Source of the DNA: Plasmopara viticola
Taxonomy: Eukaryota; Oomycota; Peronosporomycetes; Peronosporales; Peronosporaceae
Assembly: GCA_001695595.3 (NCBI GenBank)
Contig: MBPM02000004.1
Span: 930,001 to 994,000, forward strand
Direction of reading: 5' to 3'
DNA: 64,000 nucleotides
Made by a program: the position numbers and the translations under genes. A model generated the notes under the pieces. It was not told the DNA's origin and did not search any database. It was given only the letters and a program-made list of their open reading frames with translations. How positions within the stretch are numbered: the first letter of the stretch is position 1; each line of letters opens with the position of its first letter. Below are positions 21,191 to 31,110 of this stretch, piece by piece.

Positions 21191-21459
21191 ACAGTCTTAG
21201 CTGTAAACAGTAGCCGTCTGTCCAGCTTTGGAATGTGGATCACATCTCGCATGGTCACTTTTGTTCCATTTCCACAGCGAACCCGAACACTTCCTCGACC
21301 GATGGCATTCATGCCCTCACCATCCGAAACACATACTTGAATGGAATGTTTCAAATTACGGTACCCATGGAAATCTTCTTTGGAAGGGGTCATATGAGAC
21401 GAGGCTCCGCTATCCATCAACCATCCTCCCTTTTCTCCAGTGTGTCCCGTGAATGCCAT
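21187..21459 (-). pseudogene. Element Y aspartic protease domain
   Basis: A 90-codon open stretch with the WLMDSGASSHM active-site motif is identical in translation to that of Element X. Confidence 0.82.
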
Positions 21460-22192
21460 CTCTTTTCCGTTGTCTTTATTGCCTGAGGGACATTCAAATT
21501 GCTATTGTCCCACTTTGTGACAGCGGTGACATTTGCCACGAAACGGTTGCTTCTTCTTTGCACTCTCCCAACTATTGTGTTGTTGGCGTGCGTTACGTCT
21601 ATGATCGTGGACACGACCGACTCGAAAAGCACCCTCAGCGACTTCTTAGTTTTGCTTCCTCTCGTATATATTCAGGAGCTTCTCCTTGACATCCACCATC
21701 GTCACACTAACAGAGTTGTCAATGAACACCACGAATATTTCATACTCGTCCGGCAAGCTACCAAGCAGAATAATTATCTGGCGAGCTTCATCCATTACAT
21801 CACCCACCACCTCCATACTTAGTACAAGCTCGTCAAGAAGGTCGAGGTGGCTAGCCATAGTGTTGCCCACTTCCATACGAAACTCGTGCAGTCGCCGCGT
21901 AAGTGCGACTCGGTTCTGAAGATTGCGTTTTTTGTAGTAGTCTGACAGAGCATCTCAAACCTCGTTTGCAGTGCGTGCGTGGCAAACCTTGGACTGATGT
22001 TCAGCCTTAATCCCTTGTGCGATGATGGCGTACGCTTTCATGTTCTTGACCATCCAATCGACCGTCGTCTCGACCTCTGACTTCTTTTCCAGAATTTGAT
22101 TTTGGACGTTCTTCCACGCGAGCGTCATCGTTAGATTAAATACCAAGTGGTATTAATTGTCGTTTCCAAGCAAGCGTCGGGTTTCTTTATCA
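21460..22192 (-). pseudogene. Element Y Gag (broken)
   Basis: It is recognisable by the MTLAWKNVQNQ, AYAIIAQGI, MASHLDLLDELV and VDVKEKLLN blocks, with frame changes as in X. Upstream of about 21,920 it differs from X at roughly one base in ten, whereas downstream it is almost identical. Confidence 0.75.
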
Positions 22193-22237
22193 TTCTCTCC
22201 TTCTTCACACAGTCAGGAAAGGTTTGGGCTCAAAACC

Positions 22238-22428
22238 TGAAAAGAAGACGGTATATTGAAAAGTATATTAATTACGATTTATCTCCCATGCGTTGTTCAT
22301 AACATTCGAGAAGTTTCGCCTGTCTGTTCTACAACATTCAAACTCCATCATGTTTCATCAGATGCCCCGTACCCAGCATGGGATAACGACCACCAAGCGA
22401 CAGATCAACGACAGTGCTCCTCTCAACA
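22238..22428 (-). repeat. 5' LTR of Element Y
   Basis: It is 191 bases. In element orientation it runs from TGTTGAGAGG to CTTTTCA. It is clearly diverged from the X 5' LTR although the element cores are nearly identical. Confidence 0.8.
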
Positions 22429-22815
22429 GTAACCGTCGCTTAATTTTATTTCTCTCTGTGCTTGAGTACTAGGAAATATCAGAGAAATTTACAAACTCTA
22501 CCTTGAGTTTTACCTTGTCTTGCTTTAGTCAAAAAGATATGAGTAACGATGAGTAAACGATGAGTAATGACGTAGCGCGAACATAGCACATATTACCGAC
22601 TGCATCCCGACACCGTGACCCAAACTTTAGCTCATGTAGAGATGAGCGACCTACTCGAATTCGACATTCCCTCGATCGACCGTTCTTTTAGGTCACATCG
22701 TTATAAGCAACTCCATGTTAGTCAATCCTCCCACATGGTCCGTTTCGGGTTTCAGACGCTTGATTTATAACATGTCATTATACAGAATTTTTCTCTTACC
22801 CAACCGATCTACCTC
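22429..22815. other. Flank between Element Y and JP6
   Basis: The reverse complement of 22,429-22,520 aligns with 28,390-28,513, that is, with the half of a flank repeat that is missing next to Element X. The rest is 5' flank of JP6. No gene is visible. Confidence 0.65.
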
Positions 22816-23050
22816 AATGCATTTTTTCTTTCAAGTTGTGGCAACGCTTGTTCTTGTTAAAGTCAATGCACGTAATTCCAACAAAGACCTCCAAATGTGC
22901 AAAACCACTGGCGAACTCATTGGTGATCCTTTCAAAGAATTGTATTTATCAGTATTGGGCAAACTTTGACGACAATCAAGATCTGTCAGCGACTGGTCGG
23001 CATTAGCGTGTTGATATCGTCTATGACAAGTTGAAAGCATGAACTGTTTC
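22816..23050 (+). pseudogene. Jacalin-like lectin pseudogene JP6 (short-form)
   Basis: The leader, KTTGE/DPF region, SVLGKL (degraded GQTL) and GISVL-like segments follow the lectin order. The sequence then turns into the same non-lectin tail as JP5 and JP10. The start codon and frame are damaged. Confidence 0.65.
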
Positions 23051-23881
23051 GTGGCTCGATTGACTTTTAGGCTCTTATTAGCAATAAGCCCAGCTTTTCA
23101 TGCAAGAAACTGGCTCTATGAAGCGACTGATGAAAAAAACGGTCATTACGCGAAGACAAGATACGCGCGAAAATCCGTTTGATATTTATTTCGATGAAGA
23201 TTTTGGTTTGGAAAAAACGATGCATCATTAACTTTTTTCGAGATAGCCGACCGAATCGTGAAGTACTTAACTCTTGCTATATGCACATAAAAAATGCCCG
23301 TCTTTCGAAGATTATTTCGCAACAATTTTTTTATAGTTGAGGCACCTGAAATCTGGCCAAAGAAAACCAACCACTATATCATAATAAAGTTAGCATATGA
23401 ACGACAGTCACTGCTCTGCACAATGAAGCGACCCTTCCTTTACCAAGGATATCCACCATTATCATTTTTTTGCGCTTAGTCTGCAAGCCACGAGAAGCTT
23501 AAATGATGGTGACGTTCGACCAGTATTTTGGTGTATACTATTATTATGTGCTGAATTTAGCATCAGGGTTTGGCTGCTGAAAGCACAAAAGCCTTTTTGC
23601 GAGTAAAAGTTATGCGACATCATAAGGCAGCATCAAATAGAACGCATTTTAATGCATGTATCAACGAGCTGCGCTGACATTCCGACACCACAATCGTAAT
23701 GTTAGTGCATGTTGAAGCGAGTGACTTACTTCGGTCGACACATCAAACGAATAAATCCTATTTTTAGTTCACTTTGTTGCTGTCAAGCCCATATAAGCTA
23801 GTGCTACCACATAGTCCATTCCATGTTTCAGGAAAGTGCGTCATTTTACAACATTTTTTCCCCACCTACTGATCTACTTTG
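23051..23881. other. 5' flank of JP7
   Basis: No gene is visible. It contains the conserved flank motif at about 23,485-23,530 and, just before JP7, an Inr/FPR-like TCATTTTACAACATT at about 23,842-23,856, 25-30 bases before the ATG. Confidence 0.6.
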
Positions 23882-24397
23882 ATGAAGGTATTTTTCCATG
23901 CTTGAATGAGGCTTGTCCTTGTTAAAGGCAAAGGCTTCAATACCAACAAAGACCTTCACATGTGCAAATACGTTGGTGGACTCCTTGGTAAAGCTTTTGA
24001 CGACTCCGAGTTCGTTAGCGCTCGGCAAATTCTGACGACAATCATACTATGTAGTGGCGAGCGTCTGGATGGCATTGGCGTCTCAATCACATCTCCGGAA
24101 AGCATGAGCCGTTTCACGGTTTGGGAAGAAGTGTCGAGTGATCGATCTTGAACCCGATGAGCACGTTACCTTTGTTGAGGTGCGCACTGTGGGCTACGAT
24201 GATTTTGAGACAAAGCGCATTTGTTACGTCAAGATCTTAACCCAGGTGGTACGCTCTATGAAGCCGGCCAGTTACCGATAATTGAGGACGTCGTTTATCA
24301 CTTTACAGCTCCTGACAGATTTAAAGTCGGTGGGTTTTACGGCGCAGTGGGGCTGAGATTAATTCACTCGGTGTTATATGTTATATGAACACCAATT
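23882..24397 (+). pseudogene. Jacalin-like lectin pseudogene JP7 (full-length)
   Basis: This is a full-length relative of the intact lectin gene, colinear from ATG 23,882 to the C-terminal GVIW/APIN-like end near 24,397. It has a TGA at codon 8 (inside the signal peptide) and frameshifts in the middle and near the C-terminal loop. The core promoter is still recognisable. It appears to be a recently lost gene. Confidence 0.8.
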
Positions 24398-25097
24398 AAT
24401 CGTACCTAACCTGTAGCGACGGCTACCTCAAACTCAGTATGACCAGCTCATATGTAAACAAAACATTACCTACCTCGGATGCACTTATGTCGAAATTCGG
24501 TTTCTGTTTTGCAAATTAAAGTACACGCAAGAAGCACAGAAATTATAGACGCTACTTGCATTGGATTAGCTGAACATTTATTTATTGAGCAAACAAAGCA
24601 AAGCGAAGAAGTGAAACTAATTGCCGTGGATTCGGTTGCAAGCAAAGTTTTTTTTATATCCATGAATGCTCAACAACGGATTAGAAGTTGGGTATTCGTA
24701 TGGTGTTCCCTTTATCTCAATGCTTCTGCTTGCTGCACTTTTAAGTCCGTTATCAAAAATTAGTAATAAATTTAATTAGAGCTTCTCTCTAAAAACTTAC
24801 GCATTTCGTGCAATTAAGTGTATGGTCCGCTTTGCTTAATTTGCTCGTTTGGTTTGATAATGCAAGTTGAGCTTTTCGCATGTAAGTTTAATTGCAAAAT
24901 AGGAACTAGATGTTTGCCATAAGTGCATAAAAAAACCGATAAGTAAACAAAAAGGCCGTAATTCAGCACTTAGTTTTGCATCCGAAATAGTTCATACAGA
25001 AATGATCACGATAAGACATTATGCCGACTGCCTCTTGCCTGATCAAGCTGAGTCAAAGAACGCTGGCATTAGACATCGCTACACGCTATGGACGATT
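24398..25097. other. 3' flank of JP7 and 3' flank of JP8 (convergent)
   Basis: AT-rich sequence related to 1,669-2,038 and 16,746-16,960. An open stretch at 24,479-24,763 has no recognisable domain and lies in this repeated flank, so I do not call it a gene. Confidence 0.55.
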
Positions 25098-25588
25098 ATT
25101 CGGTGCCCGTATGGCTCATTAATTTAATCACCGATACACCAATAAAACCTGCCGAGTGTATATCCTTCAGGATCTGTACAAATACTATTAAATTCCTCCG
25201 CTGTCGGTACTTCGCCGGCTTCGTTGCGCTTACCGCCTTAGTTAAAGAGATTGAATGCGCTTCTAAACGGAGATCAGAGCGCCCAGTGTGCACCTCAAAC
25301 TAAGCAATGTGTTCGTTTGGGTCAAGACTGATCACTCGACGCTTCTTCTCGGAACTGAATGACATATCATGCTTAAAAATCCATCGTAGACAAGATCAGA
25401 ACGTCAGTACCATCCAAACGCTTGCCATTACTGTCGTCAAGATTCGCCTTGCGCTCATGTAATTAGTAATCAAAAGAATCTTACAAGCGTCGGCAAATGG
25501 TTTAGCACTTTCGAATTTCTTTGTTGGAATTAAATGCATTGCCTCAAACAAGCACAAGTGTCACCAAAACGTGGAGGGAGAGCTTCGT
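25098..25588 (-). pseudogene. Jacalin-like lectin pseudogene JP8
   Basis: It is colinear with the intact gene on the minus strand. The start codon region at about 25,584-25,588 reads ACGAAG instead of ATGAAG, and the leader and C-terminal segments are followed by several deletions and stops (for example in SLGKANLDDS near 25,430-25,450). Confidence 0.72.
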
Positions 25589-26637
25589 CGAAGTAAGTCG
25601 GGTGGGTAGGAAAAAACTTTTCATATCATGCTTGTTGAGGAGCAAGTGCCTGAAACCTGGAATGGACCATGTGGTAGTAAACTATGAAGTTGATAATAAC
25701 AAAAAAAACATGAACAGCGTAAGCAAGTCACTTGCCACTACATGCACTACCATTCGTGTCGTGGTGTTGGAGCTTGGTTTGAAATATGCACTGAGGCGTA
25801 ATGCACACATTTACTGCATCATACCAATTATCGCTTACCCTTGTCTAACGGTAGTAGTTATACAATCTCATGTTTTATTTTGTATATTTTGCTGTTGTTT
25901 GTGGTACTGAAGCACAGATAACGACAACTTTCAGCAATCATAACGCTTCCGTACAATAGCGCGATTATTCTTTGACTGATACTTTCCACCATTATCTACT
26001 TTTTCGCGTGGAGGGTTTACAAGTCACGAGGAGCTTCAATGATGGTGACGTTCGACCAGTATTAAAGCTTAGACTATTACGTGCTAAATTACAGTATCAC
26101 AACTTGACTGATAGGTAAACATAGATAACTTTTGGATTTTTCACGAAGCACTTATGGCAAAAGTTCAATTTCTGTTTTTTACATGCGAAAAGCGCAAAAT
26201 CTGTTGGAGCTTTTCGCATTGGATGATTAAAAAAAAAATTCTAGCGAGCAAATCAAGCAAAGTAGAGCTTTCTACCATACACTCAATTATTAATAGGTAA
26301 CCTCATTGCAAGTTTTGTTGTTGCAAGTGTTAAAGTGCAGGAAGCAGAAGCTTTGAGTTAAAAAGAGGACCAACAAGTCACCCACTTCTTAGCTGTTGTT
26401 AGCATGCATATCATTAAGCACAAACATTCCTAGCAATCGAAGGCAGTCACAATTTGCTCGTAAAAGGGGAAAAATCAGCTAATGCAATGCGAGAAGCCTT
26501 TACAAAATTTGTGCTTCTCGACTGTCGTTAAAATTGCAAAACAGAAATGAGATTGGAAATATCAAGTGCATTAGAATAAGATCGAACTCCTTTCTTTGTT
26601 TACTCATGTGCTGGTCTTACCTACAGGGTAGGCACGA
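25589..26637. other. Flank between JP8 and the intact lectin gene
   Basis: No gene is visible. It contains a conserved flank motif at about 26,020-26,070 and AT-rich 3' flank of the intact lectin gene. The open stretch at 25,521-25,910 is mostly antisense to JP8 and its leader. Confidence 0.55.
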
Positions 26638-27159
26638 TTAAATTGGTGCCCATACAACACCGAGGGCATCAATTTCATCCCCACTGCGCCCAAAGAACCC
26701 ACCGAGTTGAAATCCAGGAGGAGCAGTACAATTGTTAACGATTTCCTCCAGCTCCGGCACCTTGCCGGCTTCATGGATCTTACCATCTTTGGCCACGAGT
26801 GTGATGTGACCAATGCGAGTTGTTTTACCCGGATAATGGGCCAAATCGCGTATTATTACAGTAGTGATGTGCTCGTTTGGTGCAAGAACGATATCTTGAC
26901 ACTTCTTTGCCGAGCCGTGAAACAGATCTTTCTTTTCATTGTTCGGAGATATGATCGAAACGCCAATGCCATCCAGACGCAGGTTACTACAGAGCTTGAC
27001 TGCCGTCAAAGTTTGCCCAGCGCTAATGGATTCGGAGTCGTCAAAAGGTTTACCAAAGAGTCCGCCAACGGCTTTGCAAATTTGGAGGTCTGTGTTGGCA
27101 TTGAATAATTGGCCTTGAACAAGGACTAGCGTCAATAAACCGTTGAAGAAGAGCTTCAT
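26638..27159 (-). CDS. Secreted jacalin-related lectin (173 aa), the intact member of the cluster
   Basis: ATG at 27,159 starts a 173-residue protein with an N-terminal hydrophobic signal peptide (about residues 1-20). A single jacalin-like beta-prism domain follows. The GG-loop (residues 31-41, VGGLFGKPFDD), LDGIGVSI (62-69), FHGS (80-83), the GHITLVAKDGK strand (117-127) and the C-terminal GFFGRSGDEIDALG (154-167) are in the expected order. The GxxxD sugar-binding motif (G160-D164, GDEID) is intact, consistent with mannose/glucose-type binding in this family. Four cysteines (28, 57, 87, 144) could form disulfides. Length is normal for a one-domain jacalin. It probably acts outside the cell, on host or own cell-wall glycans; that role is inference. 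All nine neighbouring copies are broken. Confidence 0.88.
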   Translation of the reverse strand: MKLFFNGLLTLVLVQGQLFNANTDLQICKAVGGLFGKPFDDSESISAGQTLTAVKLCSNLRLDGIGVSIISPNNEKKDLFHGSAKKCQDIVLAPNEHITTVIIRDLAHYPGKTTRIGHITLVAKDGKIHEAGKVPELEEIVNNCTAPPGFQLGGFFGRSGDEIDALGVVWAPI

Positions 27160-27879
27160 CGAAGTAGATCAGGTAGGTGGAAGAACGAATGTTGTAAAAT
27201 GAGTTGTTGGGAAGCAATTGCCTGAAACCCATGTGGTATTTATTACTAAAGCATATGGACTTATTAAAAATATTTAACTTGAAAAGGGATCGATCGTGGG
27301 ATGTGTCGACGTAAGTAAGTCAATCGCTTCTACATGCACTAATATTACGATTGTGGTGTTGAACCTTTGTCGATGAATCGAAGCGTTTTCTCACCCACGC
27401 TGCCTTCTAATGTCTCATTACTTTTACATGCAAGCAGGCTTATGTGCTTTCAGCAGTTAAGCTCTAATGCTAGACTTTTTCAGCACATTATAGTAGTCTA
27501 CACCAACATACTGGTCGAACGTCACCATCATTTAAGCTTCTTGTGGCTTGTAGACCTCCAGCGCAAAAACAGATTATGTTGGAAAGCCTTAACAAAGGAA
27601 CGATCGCTCCGTCGTGCGGAGCAGCGATAGTCGCTCATAAAGTAATTTTATCGTGAGATTTGCTGTGTTAAGTTTCCATTTAGAACGAAGTGCCTCAATT
27701 CGGCTCCCGATAGTTGCGAAAAAGAGTTGAATATGACTATCTGTATTGATGGTTTTCAACCTGAATATAAAATTGTCGAACGGATTAAAGTGTGTAACTT
27801 ATCTTTGTATCGTGACCGTTTGATTCAACAGTCGCTACATATAGTCAGCTTTTTGCGTGGAAAGCTGGGCTTGTCACTA
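27160..27879. other. 5' flank of the lectin gene
   Basis: Apart from the core promoter there is a reverse copy of the conserved flank motif at about 27,505-27,560. No gene is visible. An open stretch at 27,367-27,630 runs through this repeated motif and is not supported as coding. Confidence 0.55.
27187..27202 (-). promoter_or_regulatory. Oomycete-type core promoter (Inr + flanking promoter region) of the lectin gene
   Basis: The minus strand reads TCATTTTACAACATTC, matching the known oomycete Inr (TCATT-type) followed by the FPR (CAACATT-type). It ends 28 bases before the ATG at 27,159, the usual distance in oomycetes. The same block precedes the JP7 start codon. Confidence 0.6.
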
Positions 27880-28133
27880 ACAGGAGCCTAAAAGGCATCA
27901 AGCCGCGGAACGTTTCATACTTAAAATTTGTCATAGACGACATCGAAACACCAATGAATTCCAGACACTCACAGACCTTGATTGTCGTCAAAGTTTGCCC
28001 TGCACTGACAAATTAAGTTTGTCAACAGGATCACTGTGGATTCCGCCAGCGGTGTACACCTTCGTAGGTCTTCGACGGAATTAAGAGACTTTATAAAACA
28101 CACGCGTCGCCAAACGCCGAAGTATAGCTTCAT
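27880..28133 (-). pseudogene. Jacalin-like lectin pseudogene JP10 (short-form)
   Basis: ATG at 28,133 is followed by a damaged leader, a GG-loop remnant, GQTLTTIKV-like and LEFIGVSM-like segments, and the same non-lectin tail seen in JP5 and JP6. There are several frameshifts. Confidence 0.68.
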
Positions 28134-28890
28134 TGAAGTAGATCAGGTGGGTACGAGAAAAAAGGCTATTTAACGACATGTTATGAAGCAAACGTCTGAA
28201 CCCTGGAATGGACCATGTCGTAGTATTGACTTGTTTATAACGATGTCACCAATTACAAGGATGGTTGAGGGATGTCTCGAAGTAGAGTTAGTCACTCGTT
28301 TTTACAAGAACTTACATTTGGGTCGCGGTGTCAGGATGTAGTTGCTGTTATGCATTAAAGCGTGTTATACACCCATGCTACGTAATTTCTCACCGTTTAC
28401 TCCTGTATATCTGACTAAAGTAGAAGTATCACAATCTCATGGTAGATTTTCTACATTTCGCTGATTTTTCTTAATACTGAGCACAGATAGAAATAGTTTT
28501 TGGCGATGATTACTCGTCCGTTCTAGAGTCTAATACCATTATGTACTCTAATTTGCGTTGAAAATCTACAAGCCACGATGGTGTCGTTCGACCAGTCTTT
28601 TTGTTTAAACCCTAATGTGCTGTATTACAGCATGAAATTAGTCTGCTGAAGGCACACTAGGCATTTAAGCACTGTGCATGCGAAAAAATTAATGACTACC
28701 CACCTTAGTCATCTCGGGCTCGGTGCTAATTTTACCAGGCTCAGGTATTGCGTGGGATTTACGAAAACCCTCCTTAAGACAGGATAGTCTGCTGTCTCAA
28801 AATCTCGAAATGTGGGCACCTTTCCTACACATATATTTGAAATTGAAGTAAGTAGACTAGAGTACAACTGGTACCTTGAATAAACAATGC
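28134..28890. other. Uninterrupted copy of the lectin-unit flank repeat
   Basis: 28,390-28,730 is one continuous copy of a repeat whose two halves otherwise sit next to Element X (10,529-10,760) and, in reverse, next to Element Y (22,429-22,520). It includes the conserved flank motif at about 28,560-28,600. No gene is visible. Confidence 0.65.
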
Positions 28891-29027
28891 TGTTAAGCAG
28901 AAAGTAAAAACCAAAGTGAATATGATCAATGAACGGCTACCATATGTAATTACTAACTGTAACGTATTTGTAAACACTGTGAAGCCATTAACCTGTTCAA
29001 CATGCATTCAGCGGTGTAATTTTAACA
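28891..29027 (-). repeat. 3' LTR of Element 2
   Basis: It is 137 bases and lacks about nine bases near the ATATTTATCCTGACC region present in the other family LTRs. Confidence 0.9.
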
Positions 29028-29040
29028 CTCCCAATCACCG

Positions 29041-30435
29041 CTAATGTTGTGTGTCCTTTGTTGCTGACTTGGTGTTGATTTCGGTGGCTTCGCGCAGATA
29101 CTTAAGCATCTTAGTCCCACCTGCCTTCGTCAGCATATCTGCAAGTTGACTTTTCGTGTCAATATATTCGATCTTCAACAGTCCTTCTTGCACGTTCTCA
29201 CGAATAAAGTGGTGCTTGATGTCCACATGCTTCGTCCTAGCATGATTTCCGGCGTTATTGGCCGACGCAATAGCACCTTGGTTGTCTTCCCAAACCTGTG
29301 TGCCTTCAACTTGCTCGTGACCCATGTCCTTTAGCAATGCCCACGTCCAAAGAACTTCTTGTGTGCATAAAGTAAGAGCCATATTCTCAGCTTTTGCTGA
29401 GCTCAGCGCAACTGTCCGCTGGTACTTCGAATTTAATACCACTAATGCGCTTGCAATCATGACCATAATTTCCGATACCGAGCGTCTGTCATCCGTGTTG
29501 CTGCCCCAATCTGCATCCGAGTATGCTTTGACCGCAACACTTCCACTTCCTCGGTAGACGATACCGGTTTGACGCGTGGTCTTCAAATACCGTACTACTC
29601 GAATTGCTGCGCTCCAATGTTGTAGTTCTGGGCTCTCCAGAAAACGTGATAGCTGCGTCACCACGTAAGCGATATCAGGCCGAGTGCAAGTCGTTATGTA
29701 CAGCAAGCATCCAATCAAATAGCGATAAGGCTTTGATCGCATTGTCGACCGTCCATATTCCGTTGTGGGTGACTGCTTTGACGACAGCTTCAATCCCGAT
29801 ACGCAAGAATTTTCAACACTCTTGGCATCTTCTTGACCAAATCGCTTGACCACGTCATCGATGTAGCGTGTCTGTTTGATCATCAATATTCTAGCTGACC
29901 TGTCGTGATCAATTTCCATACCCAAAATAAATTCCGCCTGACCAAGCTCCTTCATCTTAAAAGCATTCTTGAGTACTCCCTTTACTCAATTTAATTCTTT
30001 GCTCCTTCTTGCTGCGATAATCATGTCATCCACATATAATCCAACGTAAGCAAAACCTTCTTTAGTTCTCTTGACATAAACACATTGATCTGCTCCACAA
30101 CTCTCAAAGCCATTCCTGACGAAGACACGATGTATCGTCTTGTTACAGGCACTCGCTGCTTGCTTCAGTCCGTAAATAGCCTTGTTTAGTTGACATATGT
30201 ATCCTTGAGCATTGTCGACACCAAGCGGAACTTCCATAAAAACGTTGTCCGTCAACACGCTATTGAGAAAAGCCGTGTCGACGTCCAGCTGTTCCATTTG
30301 ATAGCCACATTCAGCACATACCGCGAGAATTATTCGGATCGAATTCATGTTGGCAACCGGGGAATATGTCTCGAAAAAGTCAGCGCCATAATTCTGCTTG
30401 AAACCTTTCGCGACCAGTCGTGCCTTGTACCGCAC
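29041..30435 (-). pseudogene. Element 2 reverse transcriptase and RNase H (broken)
   Basis: Two long open parts, 29,041-29,955 and 29,986-30,435, hold RT (ARLVAKGFKQ, LDVDTAFLNS, YGLKQAASA, YVDDMIIAA) and RNase H (SDADWGS, EDNQGAI, KHVDIKHHF). A stop lies between them (about 29,984). AEAEYMAL has become AKAENMAL, so catalytic surroundings are altered. Confidence 0.88.
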
Positions 30436-31110
30436 GATAGCGCCATTCTGATCACGCCTCTTGGCAAATACCCATCGTGATCCAATTGTGCGTCCAATCT
30501 TCCCTCGTGGCTACAATGTCCACGTTTTATTCTCTTCGTGAGAGTAAAGCTCAGCATCCATTGCTTCACGCCATTTCATTGCATCGTCGCTTGCCATTGC
30601 TTGAGTATAAGTAGTCGGTGAGTCCGTATCATCGTCAATATTTACGCCGTAGGCAAGAAGGGTTTCCGCAATTAGTCCATCTTCGTCAATCCTAGCACGC
30701 TTTGGAGTCGGTGGACCCTCACTGTCTTCTGTTGACTCTCCACCATCGGAGCCGTTTCTTAGCATCAGCACTGGCTCACGTCTTATTCGTGTTCGCTCCA
30801 CTTCAGGCCGAAAAACCAAACGATCTTCTCGTTGCACTTGGGTTGGTTGATGATACTCCGAAAGTTCAAGCGTGTTTCGTACAAGGCTCTCAGAAGGCAT
30901 TAGCCGCTGTACAACGGTGCTTGGCGAACGATCCACATCATCCGTATCGACATCCTCGACTGTCTCTTCAATAGCTCGAATGGGATCGTCCGGGACTGAC
31001 TGTCGATCAACTTGATGCTGAACATTGACTTCATCACCATCCTTAAATACTTGAACAAGTGTACGGCTAAAGCTCTTGCGTGTCGTAGATGCCGCCCACC
31101 TCACGCTCAT
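30436..31110 (-). pseudogene. Element 2 integrase-RT linker
   Basis: It is open at 30,511-31,110, with the PPTPKRARIDEDG segment and the TYTQAMASDDAMKWREAM block. Frameshifts lie on both sides. Confidence 0.8.

Larger units (their letters stand above)
17856..22428 (-). mobile_element. Copia family-2 retrotransposon, Element Y (inactive)
   Basis: This is the inverted partner of Element X, with the same gene order and the same frameshifts. The core 17,994 to about 21,920 is nearly identical to X 6,260-10,206 (for example three amino-acid differences in a 276-codon RT stretch). Leader and LTR ends differ clearly. Its left (3') boundary is approximate because the LTR end is eroded. The first bases outside the 5' LTR are GTAAC, the reverse complement of the GTTAC that follows Element X. 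Confidence 0.88.

Noticed and set aside
26707..27108. Plus-strand open frame of 133 codons
   Set aside because: It is antisense to the intact lectin gene, which has signal peptide, domain motifs and promoter.
4400..28600. CRISPR-like reading of recurrent short repeats
   Set aside because: The 131-base tandem has only two units without spacers, and the flank motif copies are kilobases apart. The setting is eukaryotic.
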